From Prunella strophiata (lineage: Eukaryota; Chordata; Aves; Passeriformes; Prunellidae), in NCBI GenBank assembly GCA_036583965.1, contig JAZBQD010000030.1:87403300-87467299 (forward strand): 64,000 nt of DNA, given 5' to 3'. The notes below the pieces were generated by a model. That model was not told where the DNA came from and searched no databases. It saw nothing but the letters and a program-made list of their open reading frames with translations. Both the position numbers and the translations under genes were made by a program. Below are positions 50,701-64,000 of the stretch, in pieces. How positions within the stretch are numbered: the first letter of the stretch is position 1; every line of letters begins with the position of its first letter.

Positions 50701-53700
50701 GAGGCAGCGACACCTCAGCACCACAGGGATGAGAACTGGAAGTGAAAACTTCCTCCCACCACAATGATCACATCCTTCCCTTTGGGGAAGCAGCATGAGA
50801 GCCTTGCTACTGCTGAGGGAAGGTTCTGGACTTGAGCATCCTACCCTATTCCTCCCATAGAGGGGGGAGGAAAAGAGGCTGCCATGTTCCTTCAGCAGAT
50901 GGGAAGCCTGGGTGAGTGGCAGGACCCATGTTGTGTCTTTCCTCCTTATTCTGGATGGTCACTCCCAGGTCAGTGTGCTGCTTTCTGCCACCCCTGTGAC
51001 TGGGAAAGGGGACCCTGGAGCACTGACCCTGGTCCCTGCAGGTGGAGCACAGCTCTTGCACCAGGGCACTTTCAGACTTTGCAATGGACCAGCACCCAAA
51101 AGAGTTGCACAGTATTTTCCCCTGTGAAGGTTACTCCACACCCCATGCAGGGATGCTCCAACACACAGGCACAGATGGTGCCCAAGGACACACAGCACAA
51201 ACAGGAGTTTATGCCCATCTTCAGCACAGCCTGGCTTTCTGTGGGACTTACTTCCCACATATAGATTAAAGTTTTAATCCCAATCCCCCCTGCAAAAGCA
51301 AAGTTCAGGAGCAGCCTGTGCTTGTGTTCTGTTTTCATGTGTAACTGAACAGAATGGCAGGAACCTCTTAATGCACCAAAACAAGACAGAGAGGCACAGA
51401 GGAATGGATAATACTACTCAGTGTCTGATAAAACAGAAGAAAAAAAATCCAGCCAACATACATAACTGTATTGGGTTCCCCTCCCTCTTTTTAAGGGACA
51501 GCTTTTGATACCATACTTGCAAAAACACATAATTCAAAAAAGGAAGGAAGTGCTTTGAGGGTTTTTATTTAAAGCTTGACAGGATAAACGAATCACAGTC
51601 TCATTAAATCACACAAATCTCAGGCTGCACACAAGACTAAACCACGAGAAATAGGACATTACAAATCCTCATGCAGTTCTACACTTCCAGCACAACAGCT
51701 CATTTTATTTCTGCTCTTGGCAAGGTTAGAATAAAAGGCTTCTTTTCTTTGCTCCATAAACGTTTTTAGATGCTATATTACTTGAACTTAACACAGCAGT
51801 AATTGCCCTGAAAAAGGGCAATCTGAATTGCTTCCTTAAAGAAGGAAACATTTATACTAACACACACATGAACAAAGAGTACAGTTACAAAAGACCTGTT
51901 TCAATCCCATCACAAAAACTTGACCAAATTCACTATTTCTTCCAGGCAGAAGCAATTGGAGAATTTTGATTTTCCACTCTAAAGCAACATTTCTGAGATA
52001 TACTGATTATCCACATCTCTGTGTAGCAGTGTATTTTCCATCTGCCAAGTATGTTCTTACTGTATGTTTCTAACACTGTAGGCATTGTTTTGCTTTCCTT
52101 TTAATTACTAACTTCTTTACTGGACTGTAGTTTGTCTTTTTACATTTGTTTCAGAAAGCAAGCAATCCAGTCCTTGTTTAAAAACTCTAATATAGAGCAA
52201 TGTTAAACAAATTGTCCCCTATTTCTCAGTTCTATCTCAGTGCCAGTTCCCATTTGTTTATGTTAGCAAAATAATTGTAGGAGGATATTTAGAAAATTAT
52301 CATTGCTAACATCTCATTTCTGTATATTCATATATATACATACAAACAACATGCCTTCTACGTGCTTATTTGCCTTAGTCTGAAAGTGAAGAAGGCTTGC
52401 CAAACTTTTGAAGGATGAAATCAGTTCAGCCCTTTGTTACATTACAATCTAAAAATGAAATTTCCTGGACTGAAACGATTTTCCCCTCTTTTTGTATATT
52501 TTAATACTTAACATGATTATGCTGATAATAAGCCAACCTACACTAGCTGGGATATTTTGGTTGGCTTCCTAAACCAAAATGAAGTGGTATTAGTACTTCC
52601 CTCCCTCTGCCTCTTTCTTTCTCTCTCCATTCTGGCACTGTTTTATGCATGGCCAGTGGGCAAAATTAGTTTAAACTATGACTAGCTCAACAGAAATCTC
52701 TTCTGTGGGGGATACAGCTGTTTCTAACCTGACATGAACCACTGGAACCTGAATCCTATCTGTCTGGAAATTTTACAGAGAAACAGGATCTCTAACAACT
52801 ACCAGCAGGAAAGTAGCATGAGCAATTGTGACAAGCCAAGGTTGCTGGCTGGGTGCTTCATCCCCTTTGTCAATCACTGATGCCCATGTGCAGCACACAA
52901 AATGTCTTTTCCCCCAGCACTTGCCATTCACTCCCTAAAATACAACTGATTTTTACAAGATGGAAGGTAGCACAAAAAGGATTAGGTTCTCTGAAAGCTC
53001 TGACACCATTAAAACAATGAGACATGGAGGTAACTGAGAAGCAAGACAAAGCTGGCTGGTTCCCAAGATTATTTACATTAGTTGTTTTTGTTATAAAAAT
53101 CAGAAGGACGGAATAAGATTGAGACCATCCTCACTGGATATAACTGTGGAATTACCATTTCATGGTAATTTTCACCATCATAAAAGACAACAAAACCTAA
53201 AACCTTGTATTTTGAGACCTACGGGCTACTACAGATGAATCTGTGAAAGAGTAAATACTTTACTTTTCAAGATACTTGGTAGAGGGTTTTTTTTGTGCCT
53301 TTATCTCTAGAGTAAAGTCTCAATTTAAATACTGACTTTAAAACCTGAAGCTAACCAGTATATATGCAATATATTCCCTTCCTTCAATTGTTCAACAGGT
53401 GGCATAATCAAAATTTTCATTAAAATATTTCTTCATATTTCAAATTCTGGCTATGCATTTCTTGATTTTCAGCCTTTGAAACACCACCAATTTCATTAAA
53501 AAGCCCTCCTTCTAACACTGCCTTTAAGCAGCCAAGACATGCAAACCCCTGCCCACCTTTTGCACACTGTTTAGAAGATGTAGATGCATCTGCTGAGAAG
53601 GTGCTGATGAAACACATCCTCTTGCTCAGCACAGAGCACAACCATCCTCTCATCAAAATGTCAGAAATGTCTGAAACTCTCCCTCTTCTCTCCTCTCCTG

Positions 53701-56700
53701 TTGCACACTGACAACTCAGCATCTATGGGAACAGACACCTCAAACCTGCAGCAAGGAGCACATGGGCTGTGCCCACACTGCCCTGGCAAACCCACCTGCT
53801 TCCTTTCCCAGGGAGCTTCTTCTGAGACAGGACTTGCTTCTCTTCTGGCTTGTGCCCTTCCCAGGAAACAGGAGTTTTCACTCACCACAGTGCCATTTGG
53901 GAAACCTACTGGCAACACTCAAACCAACCACTGGGAGAATTAGGAAAAAGGTTTGCAAGGGTGGAGATGAAACATTTATGTGATTTTGACCCTTGCCTAG
54001 GATAATATAACCCCAACCCTTGCCTGCAGCTTTTAAGTGCTAAAGGCATGAGACAAGTAATAAAGTAAAGCCAATTCACTGCCCTCAATCAATCAGAAGA
54101 TTTTCTCTAACAACATGAAAAGAGACTTCTGAAAAAGAAATTCTTGTTTTAACATGGATTGATTCCTCAGCAACACCCAATCCTGTCAAACATATTCTCC
54201 TAATGGGGTTTAGTCTTCCTTCAATCCCTTTCAGACAGTAAATAAATGGGGGAAAATGTTAGTTTGATCTAAAAACTAATGCTTAAAGTTTCTAAAATTT
54301 TCAGGATTTTTGCTTTTATTTCCTGATTTACATCTTATCTTCTAGTGAGCATGTTAGTAGAGATGTTTCACTAATAGTTAAAACTACTATAGCAGTTATA
54401 GACTATACTACTACAGGATGACTGCAAGCAAAGCAAAATTTTCCCATTTTCATCACACTGGGTTGTTAGGATTTTTTTAAATGTTGAAGAAAAATGCACT
54501 GAAGTTCATACTAAAGACGAGTATAAAAATGCAAATAGATAAATTAGTAGTAATCATTAATTATGTCAAGCAGTGACAAGACTCTTGTTCTGGTGTTCAG
54601 CTGTGTTCAATCTGCTCCAAACTCTTTCAAAATGTTCAGTATCTATGCAAAACAGTCTGTTGTGCTTGCTCTGCACTAGGAAAAGAGTAAAATTCTTACA
54701 AATCACTATTTGGACATGCAGCAGTACAGCAAGGTGCTGGTAAATCAAGCAGGACACCTGCCACAAATAGTAAACCTATCAATCACCCAACCTGGTTTGG
54801 TGAATTGATTAAACCAAACTTACCATTTCAATAAAGCAGAAGGAAATCTATAAGAGAACAGTATATACATTTTAATCCATTTTAATGCATTGTATAATTT
54901 CATAGTACTTCCAACAACTGCAGTGACTTTTTCTTATGTAAACCCTCCAAATGTGAAACCTGATATTAGATCTAACAGACCCTGGAGGGTCATGAGAGAC
55001 ACCAGGTTATTCCCAGGGAGTAATGGCAGAACTCTATGTGTTCCCATGACCCCACCACTTCATTGATGCAAAGCCACAGGAGAATTCTGTAGCACCTCAA
55101 AATTCACAATTTTAGGTAGAGGTATACAAAGATTTTAAGATGAATTTAGGAGCAGCTGTTGGCCAGTCTACTTACAAACTACATTTATTCAAACATTTCT
55201 TGTACCTCAGATTCTGCTTTTCTCTTAAAGAGCCCAAAGCTGTGAACAGTAACAGCCACATAATCTGGGGGTTTTGACTTCAGCATAAGAAAATGAGCAC
55301 CACTGAGCTTTTCTTAAACAAGAAGGCAGACAATATGTTATGCCCTACAAGAACCAAGAGAAATATTGTTTGAAGTTAGATGGGGAGTGAGGAGTGAGTA
55401 CTCACACCCACAGATCTGAGGTTCAGCTCTGGACCCAGAACCCCACTGAGGACATTTGCACACAAGCAAGATCTCACTCTAAGTCAGAATCTGGATACTG
55501 TCAAAATTTTGTCTAAATATGCTGTGCTACTACAGATTTTCCTCTATTCTAACTACTTTCCCAGATTCCACAACCTCTTCAGATTACTCCAAAAGCAGCA
55601 GAAACTATTAACAGTGAATTAATTTATGATGAAATGGACTTATCATACTAACTAGAGATAATTTTTTTAAACTTTAATTGTTCAGATTTGATACAGCTCT
55701 TTAAGAATCCTATCCAATGTGCTTTCACAAATCTCAATGGATAATATTTATCTGAATTATTTACTAATTACTTCCAAATTACAAGTGTCCCTCAGGTCTG
55801 AATCATTTCTGATGAAAGAATGAGCAGGCTTTTATACCATGAGGGAAGAAAAATTAAAGGAGAAGAATTTGTATGGTTCAGATCAGGCTAATGGCAAGTT
55901 TGATTTCTTTAAAGTGCTTTCTAACTTTATCACCACATGCAGTTAACAATTTGTGTTTGCTAAGTATTCTATGCAATTGCCTTGCCTAGATCTCCTAGGG
56001 TATTTTCAGTAAAAGGAGATAATCATTAAAAGCTATAGCAAAAGCAGTATTCCAGACTGCAGCTACTGTAAATGTCACAGTCTCCATAAACAAACTGAGC
56101 ATGGACAAGCACATGAGGAATAACCACGCATTTTCAAGACACTTAAACAGAACATGCCCAAGGGCACAGTGCAGAGGAGCCCATGTTTCCATCAGTGGGT
56201 AACACACACAGTCTCCTTTCCAGGAGCTGAAGAATTCAAGTTTATGTGAATTCTAATACATCACTTTTCTGCCAAGCACACTTGTACAAAACAGGCACAC
56301 TTCAGTTTAAAATCAATTCACTTGGCTTGGGCATCAGAGAATCAGGGGGGAAAAAAAATAGACTTTTAGTATATGACATTAGTTCTGTAAAAGCATTGTC
56401 TTTCTTGGAAAAATAATATTCTTAATATAATAAATACTTTATGCACTTTCTCTACTGCTACTACTTCTCCAGCATTTCAGCCAGTGACTGATAACTTCAG
56501 ATTACAGTCTCCTCTGGCATCACCATATCACTATAATCACCTTGATTTCCAAAATCAGAAGTAGTACCTCTATTCTGAACTCCAAGATCTATTAACCAGT
56601 TGCATTGCTAGAAGTCTTGACCCAATTTCTTTTTCTCTTGATGACACTTTTATTTAGCATGCCTGTTTCCAAGTCACTTGACATTTTCCCCTAAGTACTT

Positions 56701-59700
56701 TGCATACATGGAACTTGCAACTGTCTTTTTTTGTAGCCTCACTTCAGATTGGTAGAAAATAAATGAGGGGAACCTTTTGTTTTAAAAGATATTACATTTC
56801 AAAGAACATTTTGTTTAGGAACTCTAAATGAAAAAAATATGAAAAGCATTTTTTAGAAAATAAGTAAGAAAAATCAGAAACAGGGTTAAAGCAACTCAGT
56901 CAAAAGCAAACTGCTGTGGGAAGATGCCTTTACTTTCTTGAGCTGGATCAGATGTCTATCTTAGCCGTGCTGAATTTCTCAGCAGTCAAGGCTATGAATT
57001 ACTATTGGCTGCTTGACTGATTAACCATGGTGCTGGTATGCCTGAGACCTTCCAAACACAGCAGGGTTATTGCAGCAGTAGACAATACTATAATATTGCA
57101 GCATTACAGGCTTTGCAGTTTGCTATTCCTTCTCTCAGCTTGTGCAACGGGTTTATGGCACTCCTTGGAAACTTTCATCTGGGAGCACAGGATGGAGCAG
57201 CACCAGTAGTAACTCAAAGCTTTGCAGCTCTGCAGCCTGAAGAGTGCAGATATACTATTTCTAGAAACACCAAGAAGATAAAAAGTCTTTGGGGTGACCT
57301 CCTCCTTCAAGGTCCTGCTTACTGAAGAAATCATGCAGAGAGTCACTATGCAGGCACTCCAATGCCATGCAGTGATATGTATCTGAGCTAACTTAGAAAC
57401 CAAAAGATGCATCCTCATATCTACATATTTTGCTTTGCATTTCCCCTTTGATGGCTCTGGTTTTGGTGCTATCATCACCTGAAAAATTCTCAGGGCACTT
57501 TCAACTGCAACTAGTTATTGTTTTACAAAAATAAAGAGCCTAATGTCACACAGGACAGAAGCAAAGTTCCACGTATACAATGTGCTCTACCTAGTGCTAG
57601 TGTCCCTATTTATCTCATGATGACTTTGCCAGAGCAGTATGTATTTCAGAGACTGCAAGACTTAATTATTTTAATTCTGTGGTCCAGGAGTGTTCCATAG
57701 GATTTCTCTCATGCTTGAAGCTTCTGCAGTCTGTAGTGGTATCACTGGTTTAAGTAGCTGTGATCACATTACCCGCACCCTTCTCAGTGGCTGCCTATAC
57801 AGAGGCACATTGATTTTTAGCTGACTCTGTTGGTCTTTTCAGTGCTCCTGATAATAAAAGGCCTGAGCAAATAGAAAACCTACTGATTGCTATTTTATGC
57901 AGATACCCTTTGACAGGAATTAACCCATAGTAAACTAATGTAGCAATTGTATTTTTGGTGTGGGGTGTGTTAGGCAAGCAGCAGCAATGCCCCTCTGCTA
58001 CAGCTGCTGGCCAGCAGCAGTACAGATGGCAAACAGGACAAAGACTGGCCTTGCACAGACACACAGAGCACCTCCTGGCTCCATCAGCTGCAGAGTTCAG
58101 CAGGTGCTGAGTGATCCAGCCTAAAAGGCAGCCCTAGCAAACAGTGATGCACAGCACCCTGTCTCGTCAGGAGCAGCACCTCCTGACTTCTGCCAAGCCT
58201 CTCCTGGAGCTTTATAACTTAAGCCCCAGAAAGAAAAATACAGACAAGCAGTGACTTCAAACACTCTCAGCCCCTGCCTCAGGGTGAGGGCTCGTTCCAG
58301 CCTGACATCTGTTCCAGCCCTGCTTGCTCTGTCTATACAGTGGCTCAATCAAACTAATGCAATGACTTGAAATACAGCTTATTTAGAGACCTTTGCTCAT
58401 TTGGCTCCATCCAGCAATAGCAAGTATCTGCAATAGCATACTGTGGTCTTCTCATCATTCAGAAAACAGCAGTCAGAGCAGAGGAAAGGGCTGGTGCACA
58501 ACCAGGTCCCACCCTGGTACAGAAATCACTGCTAAGGTGCCTCTAACTTGAAAAATAAAAGGCACTTCCAGGCCCACAAACATTTTCTCTCTGTTTTCTA
58601 ATGCCTGTCTGAAATCTTGCAATTTTGAAAGCTAGACATTTCAGCCTACAGATTTTAGACACAAGGAAGAGCAGCTCAAAATCACACATGGAGAATACTG
58701 ATCCCCATCTTAGGCCACTGCCACCCTCACAGCTTTCCACAGCAGGAGCTGCCACTAGGGAAACTCTAAATGCCAATTTATCAGCCATCAATCAGAAACA
58801 TTTTTTGCCTCGAGGTCAGAGTATAACTAGGCCAACAGAGATACTGTCTTTGACTGAGCAGAGAGGGAAAAGCTGTACTAAATAGTGATCTCTCAAACCA
58901 GACACTCCAAAAAGCTCTCAGTGACAGTATGGTGGCAGTAGGACTCCAAGTGCAAATCCTTCTCCAGCAGTTACAGGGCTAATGCTTCTGCCTTACCACA
59001 TGTGCCTACAGCCAGCCATGCACACTTTGGCTCCAATCTACACTGCTCTGAATTTACCCTTGATAAAAAAAATAAGAAACAAAAAAAAAAACAACCCTGA
59101 AATAAATAGCAAAAATAGAATCAGTCTGAACAAGCAGTGAACAATGACAATGGAATGAATATTAAATATGCACAAATATTTCTAATGGAAAGATTAGCTT
59201 TCTATAACAAACTCTGGTTTTAACCTTCGTAACTTCAACAAAGTAAAACCAGTCACATGAAATTTCAGTCATGGTCTCATGCCAAGGAAAGCTCCTCTGG
59301 AAAGTTTGAGGTAGATCAGCCAAAGCATCTTGAAGATATGAGAGTTCCTGAAAAGTGAGGTGTTCTCCATTTCTTGGACTGTTCCCTAATTTTTTTTGGC
59401 CCACCATAACTTAAAAATGGTTGGCTTACACATTCCAAATTTGCTTGGCTACTGCTGGTGCCTTTGACTAGTTGCAGGCTATTTTATTACTAAATGTGGG
59501 TTTGTGCAGACTCTGAGCACTGCAGTTGTTAACACAACACGTTGGCTGGTGCACGCTGCAGGCAAGCCAGCCTGGCCCACTGCAGGCTCCTCCATCACCT
59601 CATCAGCTGTGCTCAGGAGGCAGCCCAGGAGCCCAGGGCCCTTCCCTCAGGTCCAGCTGGGTGTAAGAACTTGGCTGGACTTTACAGATACCATGGGGAG

Positions 59701-62700
59701 ACATTCTGTCAAGCTGGAGAGAAATGGTCCTGGGGTGATTCCCATCCCTGCCAGTACCAAAGTGCCTCTCTTGGAAAGGTGAGCAAACACCAGACACAGA
59801 TGGTTTCCTACACTGAACTTAGTATTGTCCTCTTCCTGCTCCTTCAGTCATACTTAGCCTTACTCTCTGATGAACCCAAAAAATTTTCTCAGTGAACATC
59901 CACATAGTTCTCAAGCCTTTCCTCCATGGATTACTGATCCAATCTATTTTCCATTTCCATGCTGACTACAGAATCCGTGCTGGGGTCTGGGTACTTCTAC
60001 TGCAGCAGATTCCCCCTCTCTGCTCCACTCTCTTGGTCTCCAAGGCCTTCTTCTAGACCAGGAGCCTTGTACACATAGAAACAATACAGGACATTAGACT
60101 CCTGGACAGGAACACCCAGGGGGAAGATTTCAGCCCTCAAGAAGCAAATTCGCTCCCCTGAGCAAACTTCTAATTTGTCTGAGGAACCCTGGAGAGACTG
60201 TGGGTAAGGAATTCACTCCTGATGGGGACTGTTCTGTTCACAATCTTGATTCTGATAACAGATACTATGGCAACCACATGTATCACTTGACACAGCTTTC
60301 AGCATGGTCAACTACTTTAAACAATTCTCCTTAGTCTTTGATACTTCCTCTGACAATGACTATCACCTGCTACCTTGCCAGGAAAACAAGCAGTGCTCAG
60401 CTGACTAGTGGTGGGAAACATTAGGCTATTAAAACACTTCCCGGTGAAGTATGTTTCTACATGGAAACTGTGTTACAAAGAGACCCGTTCCTTTTGAGAT
60501 GCACACATGCATGACTCCCATTCACAGGAGCTAGGCGAGTGAATCCAAAGTAAAATAGGCTCGAAAGTGTCTACATTTACCAAACACTGATCCCACACAG
60601 AAAGTGCCTTTTAAGAATGACATATCCTTTGGACTTCTGCATCTTACTTTTGCTCTTCAAAAACAAAAGACTTTGCAATGACCACGACCCTTACATTAAA
60701 AACGAAAACCGGTACTACAATCACCAAAAACACCCATAAAATAAGAATTATCTACCTAATAGACAGTAAGAACAGAAGTTTTTTTCCACATTTCTTATCC
60801 ATTTGGAGATTTATCAGAGCTCTTTTATCTGTACCAACTTCAAATATCTGTACTTTCACCTTTAAAATGCAGATAATCTAACTCAGAGGTGTGCTCTTCT
60901 CAGCAGAGGCCACACAATGCTCAGTCAAGTTTTACAAAATACACAGGCTGGTGCTGGGCTGGCACAAACTTCCAGTGCACCAAGGAAAAGCTACAGGAGG
61001 AGAACTTCTCTAAGTCTCTCCCAGAGCTCCAGCCTCCACTGCCCTTTGGGGAGGGTGCTTCCCAGCTCCAGCCTGCTGCCCTGTGAGCTAATGAAAAGAG
61101 CATGAGGAGGATCCGCAGGCACTTTCCTCCCCCTCTCAATCCACAAAGGGTGAGTCACAGTCTGACCCTAACTTAACACTCAGGCTGTAAACCTACTTAA
61201 CACTTGTAGAAGAATTTATTTTTTTCAAACATACTGATGGCAGCATATGGCCCATCGACAGGTTTATTATTATAAGACACTTTTTCCACCAGGTTATAGT
61301 CTTTTTTATAAACATATGTTTCAGCACATAATAAAACCCCTAAGAACTGTTTCTGAAATGTGCAGGCACAGAAACTACTTTTCAAGGTTTGTCAAGACAA
61401 TGAAAGAAACAATGTTTAAAGAGACTTCCATTTTTCTCAAGGTCTTTCTTTAAATGTCTTTTAAATCCAAGGGTGCCTGAGAGTTACGCGTGTTTAAAAA
61501 AAACAAAAGAAAGAAAAAGAAAAATGAGTTCTCTTTGTTAATGCCACATTCTTCTCTATTTTGTCAAAGCTATCGTTTTTATACTTAGTAAAACTTCTCC
61601 TTCCACTAAAGAGACCTTTTAACTATGCTTTATATCAGAATATGTGGTTTATAGGTGAATGATAAGATTCTGAAAATTAGGTGGCACATTATAAAGAAAA
61701 TGTCAACACCACACTGCTACAGTCACACAAACTCATTGGTGCAATGCCACCCTTGATACTCTGTGCCCTTCAGCTGCACTAATAAAGATCTGAGCGTGGA
61801 GTCAAGGTGGTTTGATCACAAACTTCCATCCATCTGCAAGACTGGATCCAAGTTAAACGCCTAAAAACAAGTCACAGCTTGATTTTCCTATAGGACACAT
61901 TTGTGCTCTTAAGAAAGAAGGCTTCTTCTCTATGCAGCTAGAATGCAATTTCTGTGCTAGCACCACAATGTTTAGGGGAAAAAAAAAAGCCACAGAGTGT
62001 ACACCGCTTTGTTCAAAAAAATCCTACACTCCTCTTATTCTTAATGCTTACTCCCTAACATCTCACAATATATTTAGCCCAAGCAGGCTTGATTTTAAAA
62101 GCAGCTTCCTCAATACATCACAATATGACCCAACTCAGGTATGTTTGCTAGCAGCTTTGTTTCCTACCACCCAAGTTCAGAGTCTCCTGTTAAAAGGAGC
62201 CTGCAGCTAGAACACAAACTAGGATTCACTGGGGTCTGGACCCTGAATTCACTTAAATGGTGGTACAAAACCTTTCACTGGTTTTATGGGACTGGATATT
62301 AGACCTGTGGTTCACTGAAGACACCAGAGGCCTAACAGAATGATACAATATATTACATACCCTTTAGCACTAACAAGGAATTTTGCAATCACTGAACATT
62401 TCATTGGTATTTAGGGTATTTTGGGAAAGAAAGAGTGCTTTTTTTCTATGTGTGTTTGCCCCCTTCCCCCAAATGATACTCCTCACAAAAGGCAGATGTT
62501 TTAAGACACTGGAAAAAATAATCGTACACAAGCGGATTTGAAGCTTAAAGAATAAAAATCTCTAATTTTATCATAGGCATACTGTTATAATTGTCATGCA
62601 TGAGCTTGCATTCAAAGAAAACTCATCTGTTAAAATTAATCACTGACTTCTCAGCCAATTTGTCAGCTAACTACCACCACGTCTGGACATGATTAGTTAG

Positions 62701-64000
62701 CTTCACTGGGAGATACAGGGTGCCTTCTATAATGCTTCCATAGGATGAAATCCTAAACCCAGTAAAGCCTTTGAATATTTTGCAAGCAACTTATTCACAT
62801 GGAGCCAGGACCTCATGGATGCTGCTGTAGGCTCCACTTTTTTCTGCTTTCACAGATTAAGCCTTTCTAGGAGAGAAAGGCTTCAACAATAAACATGCTC
62901 TTTCTCCACCAGCAGACAGAGCAATCACGGGTCCCTGGGCTGTGTTTGGAAACACTTAACTGGCAGGATTGGTTTGAGGGGAAGATGAGGCATGATGTAC
63001 GAGGCTTCTGACAAGGGGGCTGGCTCTGCTCATCTAATTGTGGTTGCTGCTCCCATGATGTGGAAAGCTGTCTATTAGAAACCACATTTCACAGGTGACT
63101 GAACAGCCATCAGATGGTAACAGCTTTCATTTGTTACTGACCTCCCTTCCCTGACATAGCAAAAGGGTGAATGGCCCGATATTCCTTTGTCAGTGCAGAG
63201 CCAAACACCTCCTGCTTTGTACAGTGAATTATAAAATATCTGCATTTTTCATTGGGTTGAAACAGCACTCTTAACCAGCATTTTCTCATCGAGGCATCAG
63301 CCTCATAGAGAATGGCAAATTCTTCACTATGCAATTATGCAAAGTTTGAGGGCATTTGGACTATGATTACAGAGTACATCACCGCATTTTTATACACAGA
63401 AGGTACTTACTCAGAACATCATGGGCAGATGTGACTTGGTATTTCACAGAGACAGGATCAGAGCCTGTGCTGAGACACCTGTATGACAGTCACTAAAGTG
63501 GAAGTAGTCCTTCCAGTGATGGACAGAGAGACAACTCCACTACCAAAATTTAATACAGAACTTAGCACAGTTACTTTAAACTGAGGATCCTATAATGAGA
63601 CCTCATCAAATTTTACACCCTGCAGACCTCTGGCTCCATCAATGACATAAGGGATTCAGAAAGTGACAGAACAAATCTCCCCATCTTTCTAAGCCCTCTG
63701 TATCTGGTTGGCCACATATCTTCCAGCCAGACAAATACATATCACATGTGAAGCAGAAACTTGCCTTTCCAAAGTTAACAGCCATTTGGTTATTACAAAG
63801 ATTTTGTGTTCATACCTAACAGCACTCAGAGTCATTTCACAACCCCAGCTATGTAACACCCTACTCTGGGATGGCATTGGTACAATTTAATACAATAAAC
63901 AGGGGACTGCACAAAACCCACAGTGAATCCTGCTCTGATGACAAGTGCAGAGCTATGCAATGAATAGCATTTACTTTTCATTTACATTTAGATTTCTTGA
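47764..64000. other. No gene recognised (upstream flank of ST6GAL2)
   Basis: More than 16 kb with no exon, RNA gene or mobile element that I could identify. It contains T13 at 48589-48601, a small perfect inverted repeat at 53150-53170, and several slightly GC-richer patches (about 49.0-49.5, 50.5-51.3, 59.5-59.8 and 60.9-61.1 kb) with overlapping frames of 60-154 codons on both strands. None of these frames shows a domain, signal or splice partner I recognise. Distant regulatory DNA or further 5' exons of ST6GAL2 could lie here, but the sequence alone does not show it. Confidence 0.5.

Noticed and set aside
53150..53170. Perfect small palindrome (AATTACCAT, 3-base loop, ATGGTAATT)
   Set aside because: Nine-base arms in AT-rich DNA are expected by chance in a window of this size.
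57104..57478. 124-codon frame on the - strand in the upstream flank
   Set aside because: No recognisable motif, and overlapping frames are open on the other strand, as expected for noncoding DNA.
60678..60881. Possible nuclear copy of mitochondrial DNA (ACC/AAA-rich stretch)
   Set aside because: The composition is suggestive for about 80 bases only, and I could not match it to any mitochondrial gene.

Overview
This is a vertebrate, almost certainly bird, chromosomal window. It has spliced exons with GT/AG borders, AT-rich introns tens of kilobases long, and two truncated CR1 LINE fragments with the CR1 3' end typical of birds. No bacterial-type genes, CRISPR arrays, rRNA or tRNA genes were recognised. 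Nearly all open frames of 60-150 codons here look like chance frames in noncoding DNA.

Two protein-coding genes can be read with confidence. The first, on the + strand, is the 3' half of a TMT-type (teleost multiple tissue, Opn3/TMT group) opsin. One internal exon (1806-2039) carries TM6, TM7 and the retinal-binding lysine. The last coding exon (24176-24391) carries the C-terminal tail. The two are separated by a 22.1-kb intron, and the 5' exons lie off the left edge. The second, on the - strand, is the whole coding sequence of ST6GAL2 (beta-galactoside alpha-2,6-sialyltransferase 2). It has five coding exons (43383-42438, 38551-38454, 35345-35244, 34137-33963, 22502-22234) with matching splice phases that join into a 529-residue Golgi enzyme. 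Its 3' UTR probably runs to about 17.54 kb, and a candidate 5' noncoding exon and TATA box lie near 47.25-47.76 kb.

The main point of interest is the layout. The two genes are convergent and interlock. The last coding exon and probable 3' UTR of ST6GAL2 lie inside the last intron of the opsin, and the last exon of the opsin lies inside the last intron of ST6GAL2. Primary transcripts would be antisense to each other over roughly 7 kb (about 17.5-24.5 kb), although no coding exons overlap.

Region by region: 1-2.0 kb, opsin intron and TM6/TM7 exon; 2.0-17.5 kb, opsin last intron with a CR1 fragment at 15.5 kb; 17.5-22.5 kb, ST6GAL2 3' UTR and last coding exon; 22.5-24.5 kb, the interlock zone with a short hairpin and tandem repeat, then the opsin tail exon; 24.5-43.4 kb, ST6GAL2 introns and four coding exons, with a second CR1 fragment at 40.5 kb; 43.4-47.8 kb, ST6GAL2 5' region; 47.8-64 kb, no gene recognised.
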